64,000 bases of DNA from positions 101,087,565 to 101,151,564 of the forward strand of contig CM050451.1 in the NCBI GenBank assembly GCA_027563935.2, read 5' to 3'. How positions within the stretch are numbered: the stretch's first letter is position 1; each line of letters opens with the position of its first letter. Position numbers and translations under genes: made by a program. The notes beneath the pieces are model-generated. The model worked only from the letters and a program-made list of their open reading frames with translations. It searched no databases and was not told the origin of the DNA. Below are positions 41,240 to 53,492 of the stretch, one piece after another. This DNA is from Costus lasius (taxonomy: Eukaryota > Streptophyta > Magnoliopsida > Zingiberales > Costaceae).

Positions 41240-42867
41240 TAGAGGTGGCCATGGGCCGTGCTCGGGCTGGCCCGGGCCCGCCTTGGCCCGGTTCCTGGCG
41301 GGCCGTGCCTGGCACGACCCGTTTCCAATCGTGCTGTGCCGGGCCCGGCATGGTGAAAAAAACTCTAGGTCTGGCACGGTCCCTAGCATGATTAGCCGTG
41401 CTGGCCCAGGCACGGGTCTTATGTTCGCTTGGCCTGGATTTGGCCTGCGGGCTGGAGTTGGAACGTGGGCCAATTTCGGCCCGCGGGTTGGAGTCGGCAC
41501 GCCCAACCCGCGGGCCGTGCCTGGCCCAACTTGACTTTGGCCCGCGGGGCCGATTATAAAAAGAATATAAAATTTTGATTAAAATAACTTTTTTAAATAG
41601 GTAAATTATTAATTAATTAAAATATATAAAATAAGAAAAAATTAAAAAAATGAGAAATTGAAAATTATGTATGTTGCAAAAATTTTTGAAAATATATAAT
41701 TTTAATTTTAATATATTTTATTAAGTTAATATTTATTTATTTATTAACAACGCTAACAACACTTGACTAAAGTAAAAAACCAAATCGATTAAATTTCATA
41801 TTCATAAATTATACATTTAATCTTAAATCAATTGCCGACATAATGGGCATAAACAACTGACAAGTAGCCAGCGACGCAAGCAGCTACTATGGAAGATGTG
41901 CGAGCATTGTGTTGCACATACTTGCTCTCCATGCTCCATCTTCTCTATGCATATTGCGCACTCCATGTTTTCAGCTCTACCTCCTTCTTCAATAATAAAA
42001 AACTCAAGTGACTCTTGTGCATGGCTTGTTTCAATATATTGCTCCGGCTCATCGTTGATATTATCACTGTCCTCCTCACTATCATTTATTTCAAAGTCCT
42101 CAACCTCTATCTCAATCTCAACCCCAGAAGGGGAGGGAGAAGCCAAAAATTTTTGTCTTGCATGATCAGATAAGTGGATAAAGTGTTCTTCGAACCTGAA
42201 TACATCAATTCGTATGATTTGACTAACACATTCAATAATACTTAAAACAGTGATTGTCCATTGATCAGCATTGAAGAAATTTAAGGTAGATGTAAGGAAG
42301 ATTGAACGTTGAGAATTTGGCCGAATGATAATTATCTTCACTCTTCTATTATTTACCATTTTTCTCTATGCCTCGTGCTCACCTATAAGACTACAAACAC
42401 AATTAACAAAGTAATTGAAACTCACGTGATTAAGAATAATGTAATAAAAAAATAATTCAAACTAAAATTTTGTGTGTGAAAATATAAGGAACTATCTAGA
42501 ATTTATAGAGATGAAATGAGTGTAAATTTACAAATTTATTCTCTATTTTATATTATTAAAAGAGAATAAAATAATAATTTTATAGCTAAAAGACAATTAT
42601 ATCTATAAATTTAAATGTTTTAGATACTTTAAGGGGGTATAAATGAAAAATAACATATGTAAAAATAATAAAAAAACATTAATTATGCATGTCGTGCCTG
42701 GCCCGGCACGCTTGCGGGCCGTGCCGGGTACGAGCCACGTGCCTGAACTCCTCGGCCCGGGCCGGGCCACGTGCCGCCCGCAGCCCATTGTCTTTGTCAA
42801 CGTGCTGGGCCGAGCCGAAGCTGTGCCGTGCGTGCCATGGGCCGGCCCGGCCCGTTGGCCACCTCTA
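41240..42867. mobile_element. hAT-like non-autonomous DNA transposon carrying a RING-H2 ORF
   Basis: It begins TAGAGGTGGCCA and ends TGGCCACCTCTA: perfect 12-base terminal inverted repeats, with GGCCCG-rich subterminal regions about 300 bases long on the left and 190 on the right. The flanks GTCACAAG (41232-41239) and GTCCAAG (42868-42874) look like an 8-base target duplication with one base lost, as expected for hAT. The interior is AT-rich and has no transposase. It encodes a RING-H2 protein on the reverse strand. Confidence 0.85.
41823..42359 (-). CDS. RING-H2 finger protein (putative E3 ubiquitin ligase) inside the hAT-like element
   Basis: 178 residues, open from ATG to TGA. The C-terminal RING-H2 is complete: C134, C137, C152, H154, H157, C160, C171, C174 (CX2CX14CXHX2HX2CX10CX2C), with the Trp of CLRRWL. 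RING-H2 domains bind two zinc ions and recruit ubiquitin-conjugating enzymes. An acidic stretch lies at residues 80-108. I see no signal peptide or membrane segment. The N-terminal half resembles nothing I recognise. It lies wholly between the terminal repeats, so it is probably a captured gene copy or a long-standing cargo gene. Whether it is expressed is unknown; a single-exon form would fit many plant RING-H2 genes. Being open over the RING in AT-rich decayed surroundings suggests a young capture or selection. Confidence 0.8.
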   Translation of the reverse strand: MVNNRRVKIIIIRPNSQRSIFLTSTLNFFNADQWTITVLSIIECVSQIIRIDVFRFEEHFIHLSDHARQKFLASPSPSGVEIEIEVEDFEINDSEEDSDNINDEPEQYIETSHAQESLEFFIIEEGGRAENMECAICIEKMEHGEQVCATQCSHIFHSSCLRRWLLVSCLCPLCRQLI

Positions 42868-42874
42868 GTCCAAG

Positions 42875-43074
42875 TAGTCATTGATCATTTTTGAGCATTC
42901 GTATCATAAGTAATCATTGATCATTATTGAACATTCATATCATGAGTAGTCATGGATCATAAATATGCATTTATATCATGAATAGTCATGTATCATAGAT
43001 GTGCATTCATATCATGAATAATCATGTATCATAGATGTGCATTCATATCATGAATAGTCATGTATCATAGATGT
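42875..43074. repeat. 36-base tandem repeat, about five copies
   Basis: The unit ATCATGAATAGTCATGTATC plus 16 bases repeats at 36-base steps; the left copies are more diverged. Part of the gypsy-5 LTR. Confidence 0.85.
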
Positions 43075-43192
43075 GGGGGAGACGATCATAATTCATAATT
43101 CCTTCCACGTCTGGAAGTTGAACCCATCCTCGTCAGGAGAGAGCAATCAAAAGCTAGCTAGAGCATCTTAGGGCTCTTCATGCAAATAGATA

Positions 43193-43442
43193 GTGGGATT
43201 CAAGCGGTGGCTCCCATGAATTCAAGTGGTGGCTCCCACCATTTTAGAGGTGTGGTACTTTGCTCAATGTAGCACTTTGCTCCACAACTATCATGATGTA
43301 GTGGGATTCAAGCGGTGGCCCCAACCTTTTTAGGGGTGTGGCACTTTGCTCCATGTAGCACTTTACTCCCAACTACCATATGAGAAGTGGGACTCAAGAG
43401 GTGGCCCCCACCTTTTTAAGGGTGTGGCACTTTGCTCCACAT
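43193..43442. repeat. Three degenerate tandem units (about 86-108 bases)
   Basis: GTGGGATTCAAGCGGTGGC-type starts at 43193, 43301 and 43387, each followed by GTGGCACTTTGCTCCA-like words. Part of the gypsy-5 LTR. Confidence 0.8.
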
Positions 43443-43791
43443 CCATCCACAAATCTCTCATTTGGGTTCACACAAATTCTCCCCACAATATAGCTTTCAT
43501 AAGAAGAGCACTAAGACAATGAACTTGAGCATAACAATGATAATAAGATATAACTTAAGTCATTGGATATACCATTTGTCATAGAATTATGCACATTGAG
43601 ATTTTTAGGGCCAAATAAGTCATAAGTTCCATATAAAGTGTTAGAGTGCATACCATGAGTTTAAAATCACAAGTCAAGGGATAGAAATGAATTTCATAAA
43701 GATCTTGCTACTTCAAGAAATATTTCAAGCTCAAAACACAATACCAAATTTGATGGTAAGCGTATAACCAAAACTGGCGAGATTTATAATG

Positions 43792-44530
43792 TCAGATTGC
43801 GACTTATATTTTAGGTCGAATACTTAATCAAAAATAGTCAATATAGTATTCAAAATGATGCTCTCTGAGTCTAGTTTCCAATAAAATTGGTTTCACAAGA
43901 TTTCGAGTTGTAGGCAAGAAGATAAAGGCTCGAACACAGAAAGGTCAGAATTTCAGATTTTCCGAAAAACAGATTCATATATCAGAATTGCGACATATGT
44001 TTCATATCGAAAACCTAACCACAACTAGACAATATGGTAGTAAAAATTAATATCTCCGAGTCTAGTTTCCAATAAAACTGGTTTCACAAGATTTCGAGTT
44101 GTAGGCAAGGAGATATAAAGGTTCGAGCACAGAAAGGTCAGAATTCCAGATTTTTAGAAAAACAGATTCGCATATCAGGATTGTGACATTTGTTTCATAT
44201 TGAAAACCAAATCACAACTAGACAATATGATAGTCAAATGAAGATCTCCAAGTCTAGTTTCCAATAAAACTGGTTTCACAAGATTTTGAATTATAATCAG
44301 GGAGATACGAGGGTTTGAACATATAAAGATCAGGATTCTAGAATTCCAAAAACAGAATTCGTGATTTAGATTACAATACCAATTGCAACACGCATATAAC
44401 TCATATTTTGGCAAGATCATATTCACATGAAAGCTTAGTGAATCTAGTTTCGAATAAAATTTGTTTTGTGCGATTTGAAACTATAGATCATGAGATATTG
44501 GGGTTAAACCACACAAATGTCAAATTAGAG
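43792..44530. repeat. Four tandem units of about 190-204 bases
   Basis: Units start near 43792, 43982, 44175 and 44379. Each contains TCTAGTTTCCAATAAAA and TTTCACAAGATTTCGA-like words; the fourth is the most diverged. Part of the gypsy-5 LTR. Confidence 0.88.
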
Positions 44531-44678
44531 AATGCAGATTTCAGCATAACAGAATTTTAAAACCCTAGAAACATTCGAATCCGACCCCATAGAAACGAAT
44601 ATCATGAGATTCAAAACTCAAATCAAGCATATAAGACACAAGAGACATCGAAATTATGTAAGGCATCAAGGAAGAACC

Positions 44679-46424
44679 TGATGTGGGACCGAGGCAGGAC
44701 CTTCAGAGGTCCACCCGGGATCGAAAGAAGCCCGCTAGGTATGGCTATCCTAGCCACTAGACATGGCTTCCTTAGAACCCCATTTTGTCTATTATGTATT
44801 AGATTAGGTTGCTTCATGTGGTAGATTAGATCCACCCTTAAAATTACACCAAGTAGTTACATTCACTAGGTTCCGCCACTTATGTATGATAGGTTAGTTC
44901 ATGCAATTAATGTAATTGATTTGGTAACTAAATTTTGAGCTCAAGTCAATCCAAATCAAGTGAAGGAGGTGCCTAGAACCAATCAGCCCATTTGGTGAAG
45001 TATTCTCAACAAGGCTACTCAAAGATCCACACATCCTAGGTGGCAACCAAGTGGAGCTTGTCTTCACTCCACAACCGCCATTTCCCTTTTGAAGTTAGAA
45101 GACAAGTGCAGTTTTCACCAGCCCTATCAGCAGCCCAATTGAGGAAAGAGGTCAGCCATCAACGCAAGGGATACTTCTCCAAGACACCTTTCCAAATGCA
45201 GAATTTTGCCTTCCCATTTCTAGCCAATTCCAACTTCGGTCTCCAAGGAGTTCCATTAGCTTTAAGACAGGATATCAGCAACATTAAAGCTACACAATCT
45301 TCAGATTTGGCCATTGCCATTTGCAGGAAAACTCCAAGTGAAAGTGCAGAACAAATCAGCCCCCAAATGGGAAATATATCAGCTTCATTAAGGCGCTAGT
45401 ACTTGCTGTATTTTCTTTGCTTGTTTGACTTGTTCATGCGCCTAGGGGGTGGAGACACCCGTTGGCAGCATTCTATATCATGTAATCTCCTGTAAGCAAG
45501 ACATTAGACTTTGAATATTTTGAAAATCAGAACTTGGGTGTTGCATTGTGTGTTTGTCGCCTTCCACATCCATCTGGCCGAGAGTTCCTCCATCCCTCTT
45601 TTCACCCTTCACTCCCCTCCTCCACTCGCCCCTCTTGAAGCTTCATTCCCTTACCATCCTCTTCCTTCAGCCGTGAAGAGCTCCCGTCCAAGAGAAGATG
45701 CTAGTTCAGCTGGAGCCAAATATGAACTCATTCTCACCTTGCCGAGACCAACTTTCAACTCTTAACTAGCTAAGTTTTTCCTCCTCCTTAGTTGATGTTG
45801 TCTTGGCCTTTGTTGAGCATTCGCCTACACTCATGATAATTTCTTGCAGGCTATACACGGTTCTTGAAGGATATGCTAGGCGCTTCTCCTCCTCCACCCC
45901 TCTAAACTAGTTAGTCCATAGCTTGTTAGCAAGGGAACTTAGAGACTAGTCTCCCCCTTGGTTTTGCGTGTAAGTTGGCCTCTTAAATTTCAATCTTAAC
46001 TCACCCACGCATGTGTGGGGTTGCTGCAATGTTGTGGATGTAAGCTCATAGGGCCCTACTTCGTGAGATTCCACCATTGGACCGGTGAAGAACGGGACGT
46101 ACGCCCCTTCTATTCTCAAGGGGCGCAAGGTGAGTTCCTCCCCTAGTGTAACCGAATTTCTTTGAGTAGACTTGCATGCTAGGAATAATTTCATCTTACA
46201 ATATGTTGTAGAATCGCATGCTTAGGTTTGTTCTAGTTTCCCTTCTTGCTTAGAATCGCATGTTAGGGCTAGCTTACTATATAGTTTTGGTTTTCCTACT
46301 AAAAATACAAAAAAACTAGTTTCCAAAGGCGTTAGAGTAATTCGACTTTCTTTAACTATAAGTTAATACAAAACGAATTCCAAATCACATTGTTTGAATG
46401 TTTGCATGTTTGGCCACCCCATCA
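44679..46424 (+). repeat. Gypsy-4 5' LTR
   Basis: 1746 bases from TGATGTGG to CCCCATCA, so the ends are near-perfect inverted repeats (TGATG/CATCA). The primer-binding site begins three bases later. Short open frames at 45040-45399 and 45511-45765 have no recognisable family and are not called genes. Confidence 0.82.
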
Positions 46425-46427
46425 TCT

Positions 46428-46439
46428 TGGTATCAGAGC
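46428..46439 (+). other. Primer-binding site of gypsy-4
   Basis: TGGTATCAGAGC, complementary to initiator tRNA-Met, three bases after the LTR end. Confidence 0.92.
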
Positions 46440-46586
46440 TTAGGCTCTTAGAGTAGAATTTTACAAGACCAAAATCTTAATTTTCTACTACTAGGACGAT
46501 TTTTGGACCTAGGTGTTTGAAAAAACTTTGACTAGCTATATTTTATCACCTTAGGAACTAATTTCAAAACCCTAGTTGTTTTCAAA

Positions 46587-46881
46587 ATGGCTACTATATC
46601 CGGTGCTAGCTATGGTCTTAATCATGCTCTTGACCATGAAGTTAGTGCCCTCTCAATTGATATGGCTTCCATCAAAGACACCCTAGCAAGTATCCAACAC
46701 ACCATAGGTGTCATAGATAATAGGCTTAACACCTTAGAGTCTAACTCTAAAATGGATCACCAAAACACTAGTAGGCCCAATAGTGGATCCCACACAAGGG
46801 AACCAAATGACATGAGACCCCACTCTCAAACCCCTAGAGCTACTCATGTTCAAGCCGAATGGGAAGGGCCCCATGCTCAAC
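46587..46881 (+). pseudogene. Gypsy-4 gag, N-terminal part
   Basis: ATG at 46587 (MATISGASYGLNH). The first 60 residues look like a coiled coil (spaced Leu/Ile in SIDMASIKDTLASIQHTIG), then a polar linker. Copia-4 interrupts it at 46882 after TCAAC. The frame joins correctly to 63075 once one TCAAC copy is discounted. Confidence 0.85.
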
Positions 46882-48154
46882 TGTTGGGGTATGCCCTTAA
46901 GGCTAATGTTTGAGGCCTTGGGATTGTATCAGTATCATGTAATAAACTCTTATGTTTATAAAGGCATGGTTATTATTCAGGTTGTTACCTTGTCTGCTGT
47001 AATAAGTGTACTACTGAATAATGTCTCAAAGCTGTTCAGCTAGGCTGACATGCTAAATGTCCTTAGTCGATATATCTTGGTGAACATGAGACAGCCTTGA
47101 TATGGTTAAGACTAATATGTGTTCTAATCTTATAGGATGCTTCGAGCATGGAATAAGATGTAGACTCATGGGTACATTGGATGTACTGGACAGACCCTAC
47201 TAGGATATTCAATTGCTTGTCACAATGTGAATAATCCTTGTATGCTACAAGTGGCACATGTCCTTTGACATGAGATCACTTGTGTTCCTAAATGATGAAT
47301 GTCATTGTTTTGAGGTAGTTCAATATCATTTGAAATATAATGGTTATAGACTATCTTGGATAATGATCATGAGTCAGGTTAGGACACTAGTGATAGATAA
47401 AGGATTGCCATCTCCTTGTTTAAGGAGTGTGATGTTCTAAGGCCCCCCCTATATGAGATGATTGAGAAAGTGTATGGCCATACCCAGATGACTATGTTCA
47501 TCTGATTTAATCATGCTCATCGTATTGGAGTCACAAGCTTGACACGCTTGTCCAATAAGAACATCCAGTGGCAAAGGATACATGTATGCCTTGTGAAGTG
47601 GATTCACACTTGTGCTATGGTTTGGGTGTAGTCTTGGAAGACTCTTTCCTTTATATCGGGAGATAGTGATGTGTTGCTAGATACCCCTCACTGATCGTGA
47701 TAATGTAAATTATTGTTACCGACATTTAAAGGAAACCCTTAGGGTCGCACAATTTGATGATATGGCTTACTTGAGTCAGATCGTGTGGACTGAATTGTTT
47801 GGGTTCAGTTTAAAGGGATTTAATCTCTGATTGTAAGTGAGATCTGGTCTGATCATGTTTGATTGATTAGGGCTTGAGATCGGTAAGCTTCGATCGAGAG
47901 AGATGATGCTAGATCGGTGAGATCAAGAGCATCATGAGATGAACGGTTAGATTGGAAACCTTAGGGTTTAGTTGATCTAGACCGATTGGCTTGGGCTGGC
48001 TTGGTTTGGCCTTTGGACCGAACACATTTACTTTGAACCGGTTCAAGAGCTTGAACGTATGGTTCATTGTTTTGGCGTTTTGATCGATTTAGTGATCATG
48101 AACGCATGGCTTAATGGATTTTCCAATTTTGGAAAGTCATTTAGCGCATGTTCC
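46882..48154 (+). repeat. Copia-4 5' LTR, first part
   Basis: Matches 61356-62628 of the 3' LTR almost base for base. The double hairpin is at 48004-48066: TTTGAACC and GTTCAAG/CTTGAAC, closing with GGTTCA. It ends at GTTCC, the copia-5 target. Confidence 0.97.
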
Positions 48155-49871
48155 TGTTGGGGTATGCCCTTAAGGCTAATGTTTGAGGCCTTGGGATTGT
48201 AAAAGTATCATGTAATAAACTCTTATGTTTATAATAGGTATGTTTATTATTCAGGTTGTTACCTTGTCTGCAGTAATAAGAGTACTTCTGAATAATGTCT
48301 CAAAGCTGTTTAGCTAGGCTGACAGGCTATAAGTCCTTAGTCGAGATATCTTGGTGAACTTGAGACAGCCTTGATATGATTGAGACTAATATGTGTGCTA
48401 ATCTTATAGGATGCTTCGAGCATGGAATAAGATGTAGACTCATGGGTACATTGGATGTACTGGACAGACCCTTCTAGGATATTCAATTGTTTGTCGCAAT
48501 GTGAATAATCCTTGAAAGCAGCAAGTGGCACATTTCCTTTGACTTGAGATCACTTGTGTTTCTAAATGATGATTGTCATCGTTTTGAGGTAGTTCAATAT
48601 CATTTGAAACATAATTATTATAGACTATCTTGGATGGTGAGCTTGAGTCATGTTAGGGCACTAGTGATAGATAAAGGATTGCCGTCTCCTTGTTTAAGGA
48701 GTGTGATGTTCTAAAGGGCCCCCCTATATGAGATGATTGAGAAAGTGTATGGCCATACCCAGATGACTATGTTCATCTGATCTAATCATGCTCATCATAT
48801 TGGAGTTACAGGCTTGACATGCTTGTCCAATAAGAACATCCAGTGGCAAAGGAAACATGCATGCCTCGTGAGTTTGATTCACACTTGTGCCATGGTTTGG
48901 GTGTAGTCTTGGAAGACTATTTCCTTTATATCGGGAGACAGTGATGTGTTGCTAGATACCCCTCACTGATCGTGATAATGAAAGTTATCGTTACCGACAT
49001 TTAAAGGAAACCCTCGGGGTCGCACAATTTGATGATATGGCTTACTCATATCAGATCGTGTGGACTGAATTGTTTTAGTTCAGTTAAAAGGAGAGTAGAC
49101 TCTGATTGTAAGTGAGATCTGGTCTGATCATGTTTGATTGATTAGAGCTTAAGATCGGTAAGCTTCGATCGAGAGTATTGATGCTAGATCAGTGAGATCA
49201 AGTGCATCAAGAAATGTATGGCTAGATCTTGAACCTTCATGGTTCATATTAGATTTAGACCATGACATGGTTTGGTTTGGTCTTGGTTTGATTTGGTCGT
49301 TGGACCAAAGTCAATTGAACCGGTTCTAGGATGTGAACGCATGGTTCAAGTTAATTAAGCGTTTTGATGAGTTCGCTAAGTGTGAATGTGTGGAGTGAAG
49401 ACTTACCATATATGGAAGTCTCAACGCCAAAACGCTTAAGCCAAGAAACGCTTTTGTTTGATGGCTTCTCTCTTGGGCGAAAGGTGGTGCTCTTGAAGGT
49501 GTATCATCGCCGAGAGTTGAGAGAAGGATTCGGCAAGCCAAATCAAGAAGACATCCAAGGATTCTCCTTCAAGCGATTTGGATTCTTGAAGCCCTTTGCT
49601 AGCACAAAGGACGACAAGGAGCAAGCCAACTTCTTCTTGTGTGCGCGCCTTGTGGAGGAGACCTATCTTGTTCTCTTGATTCCAAGTCGCCATCTTCCTC
49701 ATGGCTTTGGTATAGATCTAAACTCCATCTTGTTGATCATATTATCTTGCTAAGATCCATGAAAACCCTAGCTTCCGCTTGAAAGTTTTGATGCGCCACC
49801 CTAAAGGGTTTTCGCCCCCCTCTTGAAAGGGGTTTTATATGCATGCGCTCCCCCTTGAAGGGGACCCTTCA
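48155..49871 (+). repeat. Copia-5 5' LTR
   Basis: 1717 bases, TGTTGGGG to GGGACCCTTCA. Hairpins: TTTGGTC/GACCAAA (49292-49309) and TTGAACC/GGTTCAA (49315-49349). The CTAGCA hairpin is at 49593-49610. Confidence 0.97.
49593..49610 (+). promoter_or_regulatory. CTAGCA-loop hairpin, copia-5 5' LTR
   Basis: CCTTTG and CAAAGG pair perfectly (6 base pairs) around CTAGCA; the same is seen at 54928-54945 in the 3' LTR. Confidence 0.62.
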
Positions 49872-49873
49872 AT

Positions 49874-49885
49874 TGGTATCAGAGC
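49874..49885 (+). other. Primer-binding site of copia-5
   Basis: TGGTATCAGAGC, two bases after the LTR. Confidence 0.94.
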
Positions 49886-51638
49886 CATGTTGAAGCTTGG
49901 TAATATGATTGCGTGAGATATTTTTGTGATCCTTAGTTGCGCATCTACATGTATGTTGATCTTGTTTGACATATGTTATCTCTTCATGCGTGTATACTAG
50001 ATGATAGTATGTTTCTATTTGCGCATGTATGTTGGTTGCGCTTATATCATGTTGTTGTTGTTGTTTTTCACAAAACCCTAAATGACATGCGCGCCCAAAT
50101 AGATCTAAGATGCACCTATAATAAACCCTTAGATGGGTTGATGGGGTTGAAAGCTTCATCTAGAATGGATCAAACTAGTCTGATCAGACCATCTGACAGC
50201 CTAGATGGGTTGACCAGATAGCACCTGTGCGCGAGCATGAGGTGGCTATAGGTTGACTGCATCAAAGGCGTGTAGTGAGGTCTGGTTGAGACAACCAATG
50301 AACACTCTTGAGTTAGGCCCGGGGTCACACCCGCTTGCCAAAACTCTTGAAGGTGGTTCAGCCCTTGGCGCATGCATGGTTGACCATTAGGTCAACTCGG
50401 GTCAGTTAGGACTCGGTGCATGCAAGGGCAGAGGATCTAACTAGATGGATGAGTGGATCCCTATCAATGGACCATTGTAAGGTTGTAGGGCACATAAGGA
50501 AATTAATATTGATGCCTATGGGGTTTTCAAAAATTTTAATTTCTTGATTGGATCACATGATGATTGATACCATTTGCTTGTTTATTTAGTCTTATGTGGG
50601 TTGCCCTAATGTGTGCTGTGCTGGGGCCTGCGTGCCTGGTTAATTACAAGTTAATATTATTGTGATCTGCGAATCACATTTTTTATTAATCTATTGTATA
50701 ATTGACCTGCGAGTCAAAGCTTGTCTAGATAGCTCAAATTGTATTTGATTAGACAAGAGCACAAATGCACACATCCCAAAGGAGCATTCACCTGGTGGCA
50801 CACCTGAGGTACTCTTGGCGCTGGGGCCCTGGGTTGGACCAGATGAGATGCAAATGAGCTCAAGTGAAGACTTAAGTAAAATTAAGGTCTTACTAGGGTT
50901 CATGGGCTTTTACCACATAAGATCATGCTTTTCTATTTATTGCTTTTATAATTAGAATTGCATGTGTTTATCTTCTGCTATCACCATAGGACTTGAATGA
51001 TAGTCTAGAAGATAAAAAGGCCGTTAAAATCCAACGCTAACATATCAAGCTCGTAAGCCTTCTGACGCGAAACCTCACCGTTCTGACTATCGTTGGAGCC
51101 GTGTTGTACCCACTCAGTGGGCACGTCCATCTATCTTCAGACAGTGCAGGATTTCACCTGCGTGTTACAGAGAAGGGATTTATCGCTTCTCGTTGCTCAG
51201 CATAGCACGTGGTGGTCCAGGGAGTAGGTCAGGTCAGCTTGACCATGTAGGCTACATATGTGGCGCATATGGTAGCACATGGAGGCAGCCATCTGTGGGA
51301 TCAGAGACTGTGTTGTACGAACTCAGTTGGCACAGTCTGCTGGATTGCCCAGATGAAGGGGAATCGCACGGGTTGGCGATTGGCTAGGACAGCCTACCAG
51401 AAATTAGTGCTTGTCATCTCTGTGCATCTTATCTCGCCTGAGCGGGACGCGGAGACCAAGTATGAAATTTGGATCCCATCTCACTAAAAGAGTGTTACTC
51501 TTTCGGACTGTTTACTGGATTTTTCAGTCAGACAAAATAGTGAGAAAAGAATCTTTCTTAAAGTCCTGGATTGATTCTGAACATTGATACTGACCTTGCT
51601 GTTCTTGCTTGTTGTAGATTCCTGCAGCAACGAACACC
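49886..51638 (+). other. Copia-5 untranslated leader
   Basis: No gene. CTGCGA hairpins are at 50662-50677 and 50702-50717, and a TTGTTGTAG acceptor-like word lies before gag. The short frame seen in other leaders is closed here by a TAG near 51385. Confidence 0.8.
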
Positions 51639-53477
51639 ATGAGCTTCAATGTGCGATCCCTACTGGAAAGGGAGAAGTTTGCTGGGCCGAACTTCTCTGA
51701 CTGGTTCGGACACCTTAAGATCGTTCTTAAGGCAGAGAGGAAACTGTATGTCCTCGAGACGGCGATACCGCCGCAGCCCGCTCCGAACGCCGCAAGGGCG
51801 GTTCGGGATGCCTATGAAAAGCACGTCAATGATAGCATTGATGTCGCTTGCCTGATGCTAGCGTCTATGACGCCACCGCTGCAGTGTCAGCATGAGGATA
51901 TGTCGGCTATAGAGATTATAGCGAACCTCAAGATGCTGTATGCTGCACAGGCGAGGACAGAACGCTATAATCTGACAAAGCTCTTCTTTCAGAGCAAACT
52001 GGCTGAGGGGAGCCCAGTGGGAGCTCACGTGCTCAAGATGATTGGGCACAAGGAGGCTCTGGAGAAACTGGGGCATACCGTCAACCAGGAGCTTGCTGTA
52101 GACATTATTCTGCAGTCTCTTCCGCCTTCTTTCGATGCGTTCATCATTAATTTTAATATGAACAAAATCGATTGTACGCCGGCAGAGCTGCTGAATATGC
52201 TCTTGACTACTGAGGAAACTCTGAAGGGAAAACCTTCAACCTCTGTCTTAATGGTTCCTTCAAGGAACAAGAAGAAGGGGAAGAAGGGCAAGGCCCCTGT
52301 CAAGAACTACAGTAAGGCACTGAAACAGAAGGTGAAGCGGTCGAAGGACAACAGGTGTTTCCATTGTGGCCAGCTAGGTCACTGGAAAAAGGACTGTAAA
52401 GCGCTCCAAGGAGAAAAGAGGGGAAGCATCGCTTCTGGCTCAGGTATATTCGTGACTGAAGTCATGTTTTCATCTTCTTCTATATCATGGGTGTTGGACA
52501 CCGCATGTGGAGTTCACATTTGTTCAAATGTACAGGAACTCAAGAGAAGAAGGCAGGTGGGACAGCATGAGGTAGACCTACGCGTTGGAAACGGAGCACG
52601 GGTTGCTGCTGTTGCTGTAGGAGACTATTTCATTTCTCTACCATCTGGCATTGTATTAGAATTAAACAATTGTTATATTGTACCCAGTATTACCAAGAAT
52701 ATTGTCTCTATTCCTGCTCTTGTCAGGAAAGGATTTGCCTTTGAATGCAATATTTCAAAGTGTGTTTTATCTCTAGATAATATTGTGTATGCAACTGGTT
52801 CAATTAACAATGGGTTATTCATGTTGGACATGGAAAATTCTATACAAAATATTGATAATAAGAAAGCCAAGTATGCTGATGACAGCACCTTGCTATGGCA
52901 TAGTCGTTTAGGCCATATAAACGAGAAACGCATTAAGCGGTTGCATGATAATGGACTGCTGGGATCTTTCTCCTATGAGGAGATTGATACATGCAAAGCT
53001 TGTTTGATGGGTAAAATGACGAAGTCTCCTTTTCTTAACAAAGGTCAAAGGACTTCAGGTTTACTGGACCTTATACACAGTGATGTGTGTGGGCCCTTTA
53101 GTAAACATGCCAGAGGTGGCTATCAGTACTTCATTACCTTTACTGATGATTTCAGTAGGTATGGATATGTCTATTTAATGAGACATAAAAGTGAATCTTT
53201 TGACAAATTCAAAGAGTTCAAGAATGAAGTACAAAATCAGTTAGGCCGAAATATCAAGGCACTTCGTTCTGATCGAGGTGGTGAATACTTGAGTCATGCA
53301 TTTACTGACTATCTGAAAGAGTGTGGGATTATCTCACAACTCACTCCGCCAGGAACACCGCAATGGAATGGTGTGTCCGAGAGGAGAAATAGAACGTTAC
53401 TTGATATGGTTCATTCTATGATGAGTCAGGCTACACTTCCATACTATGGGTTTGAGATTTCTCAACCATTAGATTAA
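51639..53477 (+). pseudogene. Copia-5 gag-protease-integrase, truncated by deletion
   Basis: 612 residues open from the standard MSFNVRSLLERE start. Gag, the zinc knuckle, the Asp-Thr-Ala protease motif and the integrase finger and DD35E residues are intact. After SQATLPY the sequence jumps to the last bases of the element (reading YGFEISQPLD then stop). Relative to copia-2 the deletion removes the equivalent of 22773-24823 (about 2051 bases): integrase C-terminus, RT and RNase H. Gag and protease might still be made; movement would need enzymes from a copy such as copia-2. Confidence 0.95.
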
Positions 53478-53492
53478 GTGCAAGTGGGAGAT

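Larger units (their letters stand above)
40601..44678 (-). repeat. Gypsy-5: reverse-strand 5' LTR, interrupted by a hAT-like element
   Basis: It starts at the reversed LTR end next to the primer-binding site and continues to the gypsy-4 insertion at 44679. After removing the 1628-base hAT-like insertion about 2.45 kb remain. Three internal tandem-repeat zones (42875-43074, 43193-43442, 43792-44530), including ACTAGACT-type words on the reverse strand, resemble Tekay-group LTRs (inference). The internal coding region is absent. The LTR's own 5' end is not seen and is probably beyond gypsy-4. Confidence 0.7.

Noticed and set aside
41240..42867. Interpretation of the GC-rich-ended element as a MULE or Helitron
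   Set aside because: The terminal repeats are only 12 bases and the flanks fit an 8-base duplication rather than 9-11 bases; there is no TC...CTRR ending or 3' hairpin of a Helitron.
45040..45399. 119-residue ORF in the gypsy-4 LTR
   Set aside because: Lies wholly inside an LTR, has no recognisable domain and shows no support beyond being open.
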